Shown here: in pieces, positions 1 through 8,146 of the stretch
Position numbering within the stretch: position 1 is the stretch's first letter
Layout: every line of letters begins with the position of its first letter
Assembly: GCF_013377785.1 (NCBI RefSeq)
Contig: NZ_JABXWT010000001.1
Span: 611,533 to 675,532 of the forward strand
Source of the DNA: Ruegeria haliotis
GTDB lineage: Bacteria; Pseudomonadota; Alphaproteobacteria; Rhodobacterales; Rhodobacteraceae
Direction: 5' to 3'
DNA: 64,000 nucleotides
Notes under the pieces: model-generated
What the model was told of the DNA's origin: nothing
Databases searched by the model: none
Seen by the model: the letters and a program-made list of their open reading frames with translations, nothing else
Translations under genes and position numbers: made by a program

Positions 1-1
1 G

Positions 2-76
2 TGGTAGCCCGTAGGGGAATCGAACCCCTCTTTCCAGGTTGAAAACCTGGCGTCCTAACCGATAGACGAACGGGCC
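2..76 (-). tRNA. tRNA-Glu (anticodon TTC)
   Basis: Read on the minus strand this folds into a complete cloverleaf. The anticodon stem CCAGG/CCTGG encloses loop TTTTCAA with anticodon TTC at its centre. The T-arm is GAGGGG/CCCCT-like around TTCGATT, and the 3' CCA is encoded. The acceptor stem GGCCCGT/ACGGGCT has a G1-U72 wobble as its first pair, with A as discriminator. It is transcribed away from recJ, and its own promoter lies just upstream. Confidence 0.97.
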
Positions 77-95
77 ACGCTAGCTTGTGGAGGGC

Positions 96-124
96 CTTTT
101 ACGGTTTCGCCGAGAACCCCGCAA
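96..124 (-). promoter_or_regulatory. Promoter of tRNA-Glu
   Basis: On the minus strand TTGCGG (124-119) and TAAAAG (101-96) are separated by exactly 17 bases and followed by a GC-rich GGCCCTCC segment before the tRNA. The tRNA-His promoter in this window has the same architecture. A GC-rich discriminator is typical of stringently controlled stable-RNA promoters; that control is inferred here. Confidence 0.55.
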
Positions 125-185
125 GCCGAAAAGTGCAGAGATGTGAAAGTTTTTTGGCGGACCGGAATTCTGGCGAAAACCCTAC

Positions 186-1928
186 TCAATTGGCCTCAGC
201 GGCGTCCTCCAGCCGCAGTTGTACATTTTGCCGGCCACCCCATGAATTAACTTCGAGCCGACCGGCGAAATGGAACCGGGCCCCGCCATGGTTGGACAGC
301 CGTTCGCCCATCGGACCGTCAAACGCGCCAAAGGCAATGGCGTCCAGTCCGCCGCTCATTCCATCAGACAAGGACAGCTTCAGATGCGACTCGCCCACGC
401 GTTTTGCGAAACGCACCTGCAGGTCCGGCAAGGCATAGCGTGGGGCAGGGGCGCTGGCGCCAAAGGGGCCCGCTTTTTCAATCTGTTCGATTAGATCAAC
501 GGTTGCGGCCCCGGGCATCAAGGTTCCGTCCAGCTTCAGGTCGGCTGGTCCGCCTTCGCCCGCGCCTTGCTTGGCCAGTAATTCACTTAGCCGTTCCATC
601 GCTGGTTCCAGTTGATCCCGCATCACGGTCAGCCCCGCCGCCATCTTGTGGCCGCCGCCTTTGACCAACAGCCCTTCGGCCGTCAGCCGCTGGATCGAAG
701 CCCCAAGATCCACGCCCGAGATCGACCGGCCCGAGCCTTTACCCTCGTCTCCGTCAATGCCGATGACAATGGCGGGACGGTTCGCCATTTCCTTCAGGCG
801 TGACGCCACAATGCCCACAACCCCGGGGTGCCAGCCCTCGCCAGCGGCCCAGACCAGAGGTGCGTCCAACCCTCGCTCTTCAGCTTGCTCTAACGCAGCG
901 ACGCGCACGGCGTTTTCAATGTCACGACGCTCAGAATTCAACGCATCCAGCCGTTGTGATAGCGCTTCAGCCTCGGTCTTGGAATCCGTGCTCAACAACC
1001 GCGCGCCCAGATCGGCTTGCCCGATCCGGCCTCCTGCGTTCACGCGCGGACCCAATAGAAACCCCAGATGATAGCTGTTAGGCGCGGAATCCATCCGCGA
1101 CACATCCGATAAAGCCACCAGACCCGGTCGTTGCCGCGCGGCCATGACTTTCAGGCCCTGACGCACCAGCGCCCGATTGGCGCCAATCAGGGGCGCCACA
1201 TCCGCAACGGTTGCCAACGCGACCAAATCCAGCAAGGAAATTAGGTCCGGACTCTGTGCCCCCGTCTCGCGAAGTTGCCGACCTGCTTCGACCAGCATCA
1301 AAAAGACTACGCCGGCGGCGCAAAGATATCCCAGATCGCCACTTTCATCCTGACGGTTCGGATTCACTACCGCCACGCAATCGGGCAAGGTTTCAGCCCC
1401 CAGGTGGTGATCCAGAACGATAACATCCGCGCCTTTGGCTGCTGCAATAGGCTCGTGGCTGAGGGTACCGCAATCCACGCAGATGATCAGATCATGCGCT
1501 GCAGCCAGTTCCTGCATCGCGGGCACATTCGGCCCGTACCCTTCGTCGATCCTGTCGGGAACATAGAGCGTCGCCTGCAAGCCCATCTGGCGCAGCCAAA
1601 CCAGCAGCAAAGCGGCCGAGCTGCCGCCATCCACGTCGTAATCCGCAAACACGGCAATCCGTTGTTTCGCGCGAACGGCGTTTAGAAACCGGGTCGCAGC
1701 GGTCTCCATGTCTTTTAGCGCGCGCGGATCAGGTAAAAGCTCTTTCAGCTTCGGTTCCAGAAAACTCTGCGCTTCCATAGGCGGTACACCGCGCCGCGCC
1801 AGAACCTGACAGACAGCACGCGGCAGATCGGCCCGCTGCGCCAGCATTTCCGTTGCGCGTTCAACCTCGGGCACGGGTCCAACCCAGCGCCGTCCGGTCA
1901 GGGATTGCTCAACACCCAGAAAGCTCAA
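186..1928 (-). CDS. recJ: Single-stranded-DNA-specific exonuclease RecJ
   Basis: A 580-residue protein of normal RecJ length. RecJ degrades single-stranded DNA 5'->3' in recombination and mismatch/base-excision repair in the cytoplasm. The DHH phosphoesterase motifs are visible: DYDVDG at 96-101, VDCG at 151-154, DHH at 173-175 and NP at 189-190. The DHHA1 part carries GRSISGVDL near 400 and GGGHKMAAG at 424-432, and an OB-fold tail follows. The ATG at 1928 opens the conserved N terminus. It is the last gene of a hom-glpX-recJ group on the minus strand, 93 bases after glpX. That gap holds a 7-bp inverted repeat (1949-1974), so recJ may be partly uncoupled from glpX. Confidence 0.98.
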   Translation of the reverse strand: MSFLGVEQSLTGRRWVGPVPEVERATEMLAQRADLPRAVCQVLARRGVPPMEAQSFLEPKLKELLPDPRALKDMETAATRFLNAVRAKQRIAVFADYDVDGGSSAALLLVWLRQMGLQATLYVPDRIDEGYGPNVPAMQELAAAHDLIICVDCGTLSHEPIAAAKGADVIVLDHHLGAETLPDCVAVVNPNRQDESGDLGYLCAAGVVFLMLVEAGRQLRETGAQSPDLISLLDLVALATVADVAPLIGANRALVRQGLKVMAARQRPGLVALSDVSRMDSAPNSYHLGFLLGPRVNAGGRIGQADLGARLLSTDSKTEAEALSQRLDALNSERRDIENAVRVAALEQAEERGLDAPLVWAAGEGWHPGVVGIVASRLKEMANRPAIVIGIDGDEGKGSGRSISGVDLGASIQRLTAEGLLVKGGGHKMAAGLTVMRDQLEPAMERLSELLAKQGAGEGGPADLKLDGTLMPGAATVDLIEQIEKAGPFGASAPAPRYALPDLQVRFAKRVGESHLKLSLSDGMSGGLDAIAFGAFDGPMGERLSNHGGARFHFAGRLEVNSWGGRQNVQLRLEDAAEAN

Positions 1929-2021
1929 CCTGTTCCCCTTTAGCTGTAAGGCCGGACCCTCTCGGACCCGGCCTCTTCATCTATTAACAAGTACTCTCGC
2001 CGAAGGCAGCGGCGCAAGCTG

Positions 2022-3005
2022 CTAAGCGTTATTATGCGACCAGGTCGGCGTGCGATAAGACATACGGCGTACCGACCCGGTTTTTGAACGCATCAATAGC
2101 GTCGTGGTCTCGACCCAACCCGGTTCACGCTTGATGCTAGGCAAAAGCGATCCGCCAGTCACACCGGTTGCGGCAAAGATCACATCTGCCGTGACCATCT
2201 CATCCCGGGCATAGACCCGGTTCAGATCGGTGATACCCGCTTTGGTGGCGCGGCCACGCTCATCATCATTGCGGAACAGCAGGCGGCCAAAGATTTGCCC
2301 GCCCATGCATTTCAGCGCAGCGGCTGCAAGAACACCCTCGGGCGCGCCACCCTGACCCATATACATGTCGATGCCGGTCACTTCGCTTTCGGCGCAATGC
2401 ATGACACCGGCCACGTCGCCATCAGTGATCAGGCGGATCGAAGCGCCGGTCTCGCGCACTTCGGCGATCATCGCTTCGTGGCGGGGACGTTCCAGAATAC
2501 ACACAGTGATATCGGCAGCCTCGCAGCCATTGGCCTTGGCCAACGCCTCGACCCTCTCGCGCGGGGACATGTCCAGATTGACGACACCCTCGGGAAAGCC
2601 CGGGCCAATTGCCAGCTTGTCCATGTACACGTCCGGAGCATGCAGCATCGACCCGCGCGGCCCCATTGCAATCACGGTCAGCGCGTTAGGCATATCCTTG
2701 GCGGTCAGCGTTGTCCCTTCCAGCGGGTCCAGTGCAATGTCCACGCCGGGACCATTGCCGGTGCCGACCTCTTCACCGATATACAGCATCGGCGCTTCGT
2801 CCCGCTCGCCCTCGCCGATGACGACGACGCCAGCAATATCCAACAGGTTCAGCTGTTCGCGCATCGCATTCACCGCAGCCTGATCGGCGGCTTTTTCGTC
2901 GCCACGCCCAACCAGCGAGGCCGAGGCAAGGGCGGCTTGTTCTGCAACCCGAGCAAGTCCCAGAGACAGCAGGCGATCGTTAAAGTCCATCTTGGCGGCG
3001 TTCAT
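2022..3005 (-). CDS. glpX: Class II fructose-1,6-bisphosphatase GlpX
   Basis: A 327-residue enzyme of the GlpX type, which dephosphorylates fructose 1,6-bisphosphate in gluconeogenesis (and sedoheptulose bisphosphate in some bacteria). The metal/phosphate motifs GEGERDEAPML (64-74) and DPLEGTTL (93-100) are intact, as are the ITDGDVAG stretch and a Gly-rich GGAPEGVLAAAALKCMGG segment. I chose the ATG at 3005 because an AAAGGA ribosome-binding site lies about 8 bases upstream and the family's N terminus begins here; the frame stays open to 3056. It follows hom by 71 bases in the same direction, so the two are probably co-transcribed. Confidence 0.97.
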   Translation of the reverse strand: MNAAKMDFNDRLLSLGLARVAEQAALASASLVGRGDEKAADQAAVNAMREQLNLLDIAGVVVIGEGERDEAPMLYIGEEVGTGNGPGVDIALDPLEGTTLTAKDMPNALTVIAMGPRGSMLHAPDVYMDKLAIGPGFPEGVVNLDMSPRERVEALAKANGCEAADITVCILERPRHEAMIAEVRETGASIRLITDGDVAGVMHCAESEVTGIDMYMGQGGAPEGVLAAAALKCMGGQIFGRLLFRNDDERGRATKAGITDLNRVYARDEMVTADVIFAATGVTGGSLLPSIKREPGWVETTTLLMRSKTGSVRRMSYRTPTWSHNNA

Positions 3006-3076
3006 GTGATGTAATCCTTTGGTCAGCAAAGACGTTGTATCTGGCATAGCCTGCACATGGCGCAGGCCGCAAGGGG

Positions 3077-4363
3077 TCAGACCTGTTCGATACGCAGGGC
3101 AACGGGGTCACCCGATACCACATCGGTGGCGCGCAGTCCTTCGAGCGCATGATCCAATGTTGCTCGCGTGGTCTTGTGGGTCACGATCAGAACCGGTGCA
3201 GTGGTCTCGGAATGCGCGTATTGGCGCATCCGGTCGATCGACACGCCTGCATCGCCCAGAATTGCTGCCACCTTGGCCAATGCGCCAGGCTTGTCCAGCA
3301 AGGCAAGGCGCAAGTAGTAGGGGGCAGGTAGGCCGGTGCGGGCCGGTGTGGCCTCTTGCAGCGATGTGGCCGGGCGCCCGAAGGTCGGGATTTGCAACCC
3401 GCGCGCAAGATCGCAGACATCGCCCATCACAGCGCTGGCAGTCGGGCCTTCGCCTGCGCCGGGGCCGCGCAGAACAACCTGCTCGACCGCATCGCCTTCG
3501 ATCACCACCATGTTGGTACCGCCCTCAAGCTGTCCCAAGGGTGAATTGCTGGGCACCAGACAAGGTTGCATCCGTTGCTCCAGCCCGCGTGCGGTGCGTT
3601 GTGCCAGGCCCAACAGTTTGATGCGATAGCCCATGTCGTGCGCCTGATGGATATCGTCCAGGCTTATCTGCTGGATGCCCTCGATCTCGATTCCGTCGAA
3701 ATTGGGTTTGGTGCCAAAGGCAATTGACGACAGCAGCGCCAGTTTATGCGCCGCATCAATACCACCGACATCAAGGTTGGGGTCGGCTTCAAGGTACCCG
3801 AGTTGCGCGCATTCCTCGAACAGCGCGTTATAACCCAGCTCCTGCGATTGCATCCGGGTCAGGATATAGTTGCAGGTGCCGTTCATCACGCCCATGACGC
3901 GTGTGATTTCATTTCCGGCCAGTCCTTCGGTCAGGGATTTGATCACCGGGATACCGCCAGCAACGGCGGCCTCGAACCGGATTACGCGACCTGTAGCCTC
4001 GGCCTTTTCGGCCAAGTCCTGACCATGGATGGCCAGCAGGGCTTTGTTGGCGGTGACCACATCCTTGCCGCTGGCCAACGCGGCCTCGACCGAGGCCTTG
4101 GCCGGACCGTTCTCACCGCCCATCAGTTCAACGAAAACATCTATATCATCACGTTTGGCCAATGCCACAGGATCGGTTTCCCACGCATAATCAGACAGGC
4201 TGACACCGCGATCCTTGTTGGGGTCCCGTGCGGAAACGGCCACGATCTCGACCGGGCGCCCAGTGCGTGCCTGCAGCAGATCCGCATGGCGGCGGACGAT
4301 CCTGACGACACCCACGCCGACTGTTCCCAAGCCCGCAATTCCCAGCCGCAGCGCCTGTGTCAT
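3077..4363 (-). CDS. hom: Homoserine dehydrogenase
   Basis: A 428-residue enzyme that reduces aspartate semialdehyde to homoserine with NAD(P)H, the branch point to threonine, methionine and isoleucine. The N-terminal Rossmann motif GIAGLGTVGVGVV is at 8-20. The catalytic domain contains the ELMGGENGPAK and VVTANKALLA stretches (about 79-111) and AAVAGGIPVIKSLTEGL. A C-terminal ACT domain starts near residue 350 (YYLRLALLDKPGALAKVA), which normally gives threonine feedback inhibition. It is a stand-alone enzyme with no fused aspartokinase. It is the first gene of the hom-glpX-recJ group, and a short inverted repeat lies in its leader. Confidence 0.98.
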   Translation of the reverse strand: MTQALRLGIAGLGTVGVGVVRIVRRHADLLQARTGRPVEIVAVSARDPNKDRGVSLSDYAWETDPVALAKRDDIDVFVELMGGENGPAKASVEAALASGKDVVTANKALLAIHGQDLAEKAEATGRVIRFEAAVAGGIPVIKSLTEGLAGNEITRVMGVMNGTCNYILTRMQSQELGYNALFEECAQLGYLEADPNLDVGGIDAAHKLALLSSIAFGTKPNFDGIEIEGIQQISLDDIHQAHDMGYRIKLLGLAQRTARGLEQRMQPCLVPSNSPLGQLEGGTNMVVIEGDAVEQVVLRGPGAGEGPTASAVMGDVCDLARGLQIPTFGRPATSLQEATPARTGLPAPYYLRLALLDKPGALAKVAAILGDAGVSIDRMRQYAHSETTAPVLIVTHKTTRATLDHALEGLRATDVVSGDPVALRIEQV

Positions 4364-4392
4364 TCCGTGGGTTCCTTTCCGCTCGAATGTTC

Positions 4393-4417
4393 TGATTTCG
4401 GACGTTTTGTCCGTTCA
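4393..4417 (-). promoter_or_regulatory. Leader hairpin upstream of hom
   Basis: CGGAC (4399-4403) and GTCCG (4409-4413) pair around GTTTT. The outer CTGA/TCAG arms extend the stem with small bulges. It lies about 30 bases before the hom start codon. There is no T-tract and I see no leader peptide, so its role is unknown. Confidence 0.25.
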
Positions 4418-4489
4418 GCGCTGCATTAGCCGGTTCAGGCCAAGGGTGCAATCCGTCACAGGTCGGTTGGGGCGGCGAAACGCCAAGCT

Positions 4490-4738
4490 TTAGTTGACTT
4501 GCGCGTTTTGTAGGGCCTGTGCCTTTTTCGCCAAGGCCTCGCTGCGCGCGGTCAGATCTTCCTCGACTTCTGCCGCTTCGCTGACTGGATCAGCGGTGGG
4601 GCCAAGAACGTCTTGAAGTGGAATAAGTCGTGGATAGGCTGACGTCTTAACCGATGGCGGCTCACTGCCTTCCAGTTCGGGGATATCGGCACATCCCGCG
4701 CAGGCAAGTATCAGGATCAGCAGGGGCAGGGGCTTCAT
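4490..4738 (-). CDS. Small predicted lipoprotein
   Basis: An 82-residue protein I do not recognise by family. The N terminus MKPLPLLILILACAGC is a short positively charged start, a hydrophobic core and a lipobox-like end; Cys13 (ILAC) or Cys16 (CAGC) would be the lipidated residue. The remainder is acidic and ends in an Ala/Glu/Lys-rich helix (EEDLTARSEALAKKAQALQN). It is transcribed divergently from the TetR gene, with the TetR palindrome inside the 101-base gap, so the regulator could also control it. Envelope location is inferred from the signal. Confidence 0.7.
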   Translation of the reverse strand: MKPLPLLILILACAGCADIPELEGSEPPSVKTSAYPRLIPLQDVLGPTADPVSEAAEVEEDLTARSEALAKKAQALQNAQVN

Positions 4739-4808
4739 GGTGAATGCTCTCAGTGTCGATCGTTCTTACGTGATGCACCTTTTGCCGGAGCGGTTCAAGC
4801 GGGGTTCT

Positions 4809-4828
4809 ATCTGAACGTTTGTTCAGAT
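4809..4828. promoter_or_regulatory. Perfect palindrome, probable TetR operator
   Basis: ATCTGAAC-gttt-GTTCAGAT: two perfect 8-base arms around a 4-base spacer, ending 11 bases before the ATG of the TetR gene and lying between it and the divergent lipoprotein gene. TetR-family repressors commonly autoregulate through such sites, so this is the likely operator; binding is inferred. Confidence 0.7.
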
Positions 4829-4839
4829 ACGATGTGGGC

Positions 4840-5427
4840 ATGGCTCGTACACAAGGTTCACATTCCGACATTACCGGTCCTCGCATCCGCGAAGCCGCAC
4901 TGGGGCTGTTCGCACGCCATGGCTATGCTGCGGTATCGATGCGCCAGATCGCAAAGGAAGTTGGTGTGCAAGCCGGTGCGCTGTACAACTACACGCCTGA
5001 CAAGCAAAGCCTGCTTTTCCGTCTGATGCGTGATCATATGCAAGACCTTCTGGCCGCCTACAAGGCGCTGGAGGACGGCGGTGATCCGCAAGACACGCTG
5101 CGCCGGTTTGTTGGGTTTCACATCCGTTTTCACCTGCAACGCCCGGATGAGGTTTTTATTGCCTATATGGAATTGCGCAACCTGACGCCGGACAATTTCG
5201 CTGAAATCGAGGATCTGCGCCGCGCGTATGAGAACTCGCTTGAGGGGATTTTAAACAATGGTCAGAAGGTTGGCCTGTTTTCAATTTCCGACACGAAGAT
5301 TGCGACACTGGCGGTGATTGCAATGCTGAACGGTGTGATGACGTGGTACCGCGCAGGGGGGCGGTTGTCGTTGGACGAGGTCGAACAGATTTACTGGGAT
5401 ATGGTGCGCCGCGCTGTAACGGCCTGA
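4840..5427 (+). CDS. TetR/AcrR family transcriptional regulator
   Basis: A 195-residue repressor-type protein. The N-terminal helix-turn-helix is clear (AVSMRQIAKEVGVQAGALYN, about 31-50, followed by YTPDKQSLLF). The rest is an all-helical ligand and dimerisation domain with Trp/Tyr-rich C-terminal helices (MTWYRAGGRLSLDEVEQIYWDMV). The frame is open upstream to a TTG at 4819, but that codon sits inside the palindrome, so the ATG at 4840 is preferred. Only 11 bases separate palindrome and ATG and there is no good Shine-Dalgarno, which suggests a very short leader or a leaderless message. The ligand is unknown. The nearest possible targets are itself and the divergent lipoprotein gene. Confidence 0.93.
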   Translation: MARTQGSHSDITGPRIREAALGLFARHGYAAVSMRQIAKEVGVQAGALYNYTPDKQSLLFRLMRDHMQDLLAAYKALEDGGDPQDTLRRFVGFHIRFHLQRPDEVFIAYMELRNLTPDNFAEIEDLRRAYENSLEGILNNGQKVGLFSISDTKIATLAVIAMLNGVMTWYRAGGRLSLDEVEQIYWDMVRRAVTA

Positions 5428-5454
5428 TGCAATCCGCGACAAGCCTCCATTTTG

Positions 5455-6366
5455 TTAATGCGCGGGGCGAATGAACGTCCCGTTGCGCAAGTCCCGAAAC
5501 GCTTGTTCCAGTTCGGCCCGTGTATTCATGACGATGGGGCCGTGCCACGCCACGGGTTCGTCAATCGGCGCGCCCGAGATCAGCAGGAACCGAACACCCT
5601 CCGGACCGGCCTGTACGGTGATCTCATCCCCCGTGCCAAAGCGAACCAGTGTCCGGTCACCGGACATGTCGCGGATGTTAACCTCTTGTCCGGAAATCTC
5701 CTTTTCAAGCAAGACTCCAGTGGGCTGAGACGCATCCGCAAAGGCGGCCTGCCCCTGAAAGACATAGGCAAAAGCGCGGCGGTAGGTGTCGATGCGAAAG
5801 GTTCTTTTTATACCAGCCGGGATCTGGATGTCCAAATACTGAGGGTCTGCCGCTATCCCATCGACAGGTCCGGTTTTGCCCCAGAATTCACCTACGATAA
5901 CGCGTACGGTTGTTCCGTCGTCATCTACGACCTCCGGAATCTCTTGCCTTTGCACGTCTTGATAGCGCGGCGCGGTCATCTTTTGATCCGAGGGCAGGTT
6001 GCCCCACAGTTGAAACCCGTGCATCTGGCCAGTGATGTTACCCTGTGGCATTTCCTGATGCAAAATGCCCGAACCAGCAGTCATCCACTGCACGTCTCCG
6101 GCCCCCAACGTGCCGCTGTTACCCAATGAGTCAGAATGCTCCACCGCACCCGCCAAGACATAGGTGATCGTTTCGATACCCCGATGCGGATGCCAGGGAA
6201 ACCCGGCCTGATAGTCCTGCGGCCGTTCGTTTCTAAAGTCGTCAAACAGCAGAAACGGGTCGAGTTCCGACGGGTCCTGAAACCCAAAAGCGCGATGCAG
6301 CTTAACGCCCGCGCCTTCCATGGTTGGAACGGCTTTACGGGTTTCCAATGTTGGTCTTAGGGACAT
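5455..6366 (-). CDS. Pirin family protein
   Basis: A 303-residue bicupin. The N-terminal cupin holds the pirin metal ligands: HPHRGIETITY gives His59 and His61, and GSGILHQEMP gives His103 and Glu105, matching the four ligands of human pirin. Bacterial pirins include quercetin dioxygenases and redox-sensing partners of metabolic enzymes; the substrate here cannot be read from sequence. The ATG at 6366 is preferred over upstream in-frame codons because AGGAGG lies 5 bases before it. It converges with the TetR gene and is divergent from the small membrane protein at 6524. Confidence 0.93.
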   Translation of the reverse strand: MSLRPTLETRKAVPTMEGAGVKLHRAFGFQDPSELDPFLLFDDFRNERPQDYQAGFPWHPHRGIETITYVLAGAVEHSDSLGNSGTLGAGDVQWMTAGSGILHQEMPQGNITGQMHGFQLWGNLPSDQKMTAPRYQDVQRQEIPEVVDDDGTTVRVIVGEFWGKTGPVDGIAADPQYLDIQIPAGIKRTFRIDTYRRAFAYVFQGQAAFADASQPTGVLLEKEISGQEVNIRDMSGDRTLVRFGTGDEITVQAGPEGVRFLLISGAPIDEPVAWHGPIVMNTRAELEQAFRDLRNGTFIRPAH

Positions 6367-6523
6367 GGGTGCCTCCTGATTGTCTGGGCAGCATGTAAAC
6401 ATTGCGTGCTTGTGGTCAATTTGCGGAAAAGCACTGTAAATGTGCAATTCTGTTCCAGGCCTATGTCTCTGTTGTTCCCGCGGAAAAGCAGCTACACGGG
6501 GTCCGAACAGACAGGAGGCATCA

Positions 6524-7000
6524 ATGCAGGACGAAGTGCTGGCGACGGTTCAAGCATCATCCGCCAGACGGTGGGCCGGGGTAGGGATGTTGACCTCTAT
6601 CGGAGCGTTGGTGATTTACGTGGCGCTTGCTTCACCACCCGAGCTGGCCTGGCAGCTATTCCTGTATGTTGTTGGAGGCGTTGCATTCTGGTTGGCGCAT
6701 CGCATGTGGCACGCCACGAACGACCGGATCGAGCTCACGCGCTTGGAGTTGCGTACAGGATCAGGGCGAGTGATAGCGAGAGTAGCCGATATCGAGGCCA
6801 TAGACCGCGGTGTATTTGCCTTTAAGCCGTCGAACGGGTTTCTGGTGCGGACCGGAACCAAAGGAGCCAACAGCTGGGCGCCGGGATTGTGGTGGCGGCT
6901 CGGGCACCGAGTGGGCGTGGGCGGCGTAACGGCTGCCGCCGAAACCAAATTCATGTCAGAAATGCTCTCGGCTATGCTGGCCGAACGGGCAGGGCTCTAG
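6524..7000 (+). CDS. Small membrane protein, PH-like cytoplasmic part
   Basis: A 158-residue uncharacterised protein. Two hydrophobic segments (about 22-40 and 45-62) are followed by a soluble part: DRIELTRLELRTGSGRVIA, VADIEAIDRGVF, GFLVRTGTKG. This pattern resembles bacterial PH-like/YdbT-type domains behind paired helices; that resemblance is an impression, not a match. The ATG at 6524 is chosen because AGGAGG lies 5 bases upstream, whereas the frame itself is open from 6440. Its end overlaps the stop of the convergent Tad-like gene by 4 bases. Confidence 0.85.
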   Translation: MQDEVLATVQASSARRWAGVGMLTSIGALVIYVALASPPELAWQLFLYVVGGVAFWLAHRMWHATNDRIELTRLELRTGSGRVIARVADIEAIDRGVFAFKPSNGFLVRTGTKGANSWAPGLWWRLGHRVGVGGVTAAAETKFMSEMLSAMLAERAGL

Positions 7001-7584
7001 CAGTCGGGGTACGTTGATCTGATTTGGGTGAAAACGCGTGGCTGGGTGAAAACGAAATTGTTGATCGAAAGTTCGTTGTCCCCGAACCCGGTTTTGAATG
7101 GGCGGCGATAGTGATCCACGGATTCCACAATAATCATCACGCTGTCATTGGCCATGGCCGGAATACGATCCCAAACTTCTTTAATATTGCCGTCGTTCCA
7201 CTCTCCAAGGGCCGCTCCGCGCACACAGGACCATTGGACATAGTGGCGCCCGTCAGGCTTATCATAGCGTATGAGCGTTATACGCATGGACACATCCGAG
7301 CGGTCTGCGATCATCGCTGTGTGCAGATCATACAAAGTTGAGATGTACTGCTTGGTTACCTCTCGGGTTTCCCGAGACAAGATATCGGCAAGCGCATAAG
7401 TGGCTTTTAGATTGCGCGAGCTCTGACGATAGCCATCAAAATAAGTGTACATCGTCCATATGGCCCAGAACAGCATGGGCAGCATCAAAATGGCGTCAAT
7501 GGTCACAACGCCATCCTCTTTGCGGCGGAAACGTCCGAAGACTTTGCGCAAAAGATTGCGGGAGGATTGATTAGTTTGGTTCAT
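6997..7584 (-). CDS. TadE/TadF-like pilus assembly protein
   Basis: A 195-residue protein with a short basic N terminus (RKVFGRFRRKEDG) and one transmembrane segment (VVTIDAILMLPMLFWAIWTM, about 27-46), followed by a soluble domain. This is the organisation of TadE/TadF minor pseudopilins, which insert in the inner membrane with the bulk outside. I chose the ATG at 7584 because it overlaps the end of the preceding gene by 14 bases, implying coupling. The frame is open to a TTG at 7632. It is the third gene of the TadG-TadE-TadF-like trio. GC content is visibly lower than in the flanking genes. Confidence 0.82.
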   Translation of the reverse strand: MNQTNQSSRNLLRKVFGRFRRKEDGVVTIDAILMLPMLFWAIWTMYTYFDGYRQSSRNLKATYALADILSRETREVTKQYISTLYDLHTAMIADRSDVSMRITLIRYDKPDGRHYVQWSCVRGAALGEWNDGNIKEVWDRIPAMANDSVMIIVESVDHYRRPFKTGFGDNELSINNFVFTQPRVFTQIRSTYPDC

Positions 7585-8146
7585 GGACAAACACCGACAT
7601 TGAGTGAAGTTCATAGTGACCATTCGATTCAAAACGCGCCAATTGGCCCAAGGTTGTTCCCAAAAATAGAGGTTTCACCTCCACACAGGCGCGAATGACC
7701 ATCAATTCATTTTGGTTTCCGACTGTGAAAATTTGCTTGTCTTTGTCCCGAATGTCCTTGGGAGAATCCACACACAGCGGCTCGATGTTGATAATCGAAT
7801 CAGGTCCCGGTGCGTCGAGCGGATTGATGCTTTCCATCTCTAACAATATCTTTTCAAAACACTTGGGAATAGAGCCCGCCCTCTCACAGATTTCTCTTTT
7901 TAACAGGGCTTCTGTCCAGCCATCTTGCGATGTGGTGTATTTGTGGATGTTGTTCATTCGAACATCCTGAACAATTTCATCCACAGCACGTTCAAGATTG
8001 GCGTGATTGAAGGAAACAATCCCGATTTCCAAACCTGAATAGGCCGTCATTACAAAAATGGGAAACCACATGACAAATTCAATAGTGGAAGTGCCACTTT
8101 CGTCTCGGCGGAAACGTCTGGCCTTTGAGATGAGACGCTTGATCAT
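7571..8146 (-). CDS. TadE-like pilus assembly protein
   Basis: A 191-residue protein with a basic start (MIKRLISKARRFRRDESG) and a TadE-like transmembrane helix (TSTIEFVMWFPIFVMTAYSG, about 19-38) carrying the pilin-like Glu, followed by an extracytoplasmic domain with a few Cys residues. TadE-type proteins are minor pseudopilins of Flp pili. The start overlaps the stop of the TadG-like gene in an ATGA, and the end overlaps the next gene. The three proteins were therefore probably made together. Confidence 0.88.
   Translation of the reverse strand: MIKRLISKARRFRRDESGTSTIEFVMWFPIFVMTAYSGLEIGIVSFNHANLERAVDEIVQDVRMNNIHKYTTSQDGWTEALLKREICERAGSIPKCFEKILLEMESINPLDAPGPDSIINIEPLCVDSPKDIRDKDKQIFTVGNQNELMVIRACVEVKPLFLGTTLGQLARFESNGHYELHSMSVFVHEPN

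Noticed and set aside
270..1685. Several open frames opposite and out of frame with recJ
   Set aside because: They are antisense shadows of the real recJ frame; none has a ribosome-binding site, domain or sensible composition.
1949..1974. Terminator between glpX and recJ
   Set aside because: A 7-base stem with a 12-base loop is present but there is no T-tract, so I do not call it a terminator.
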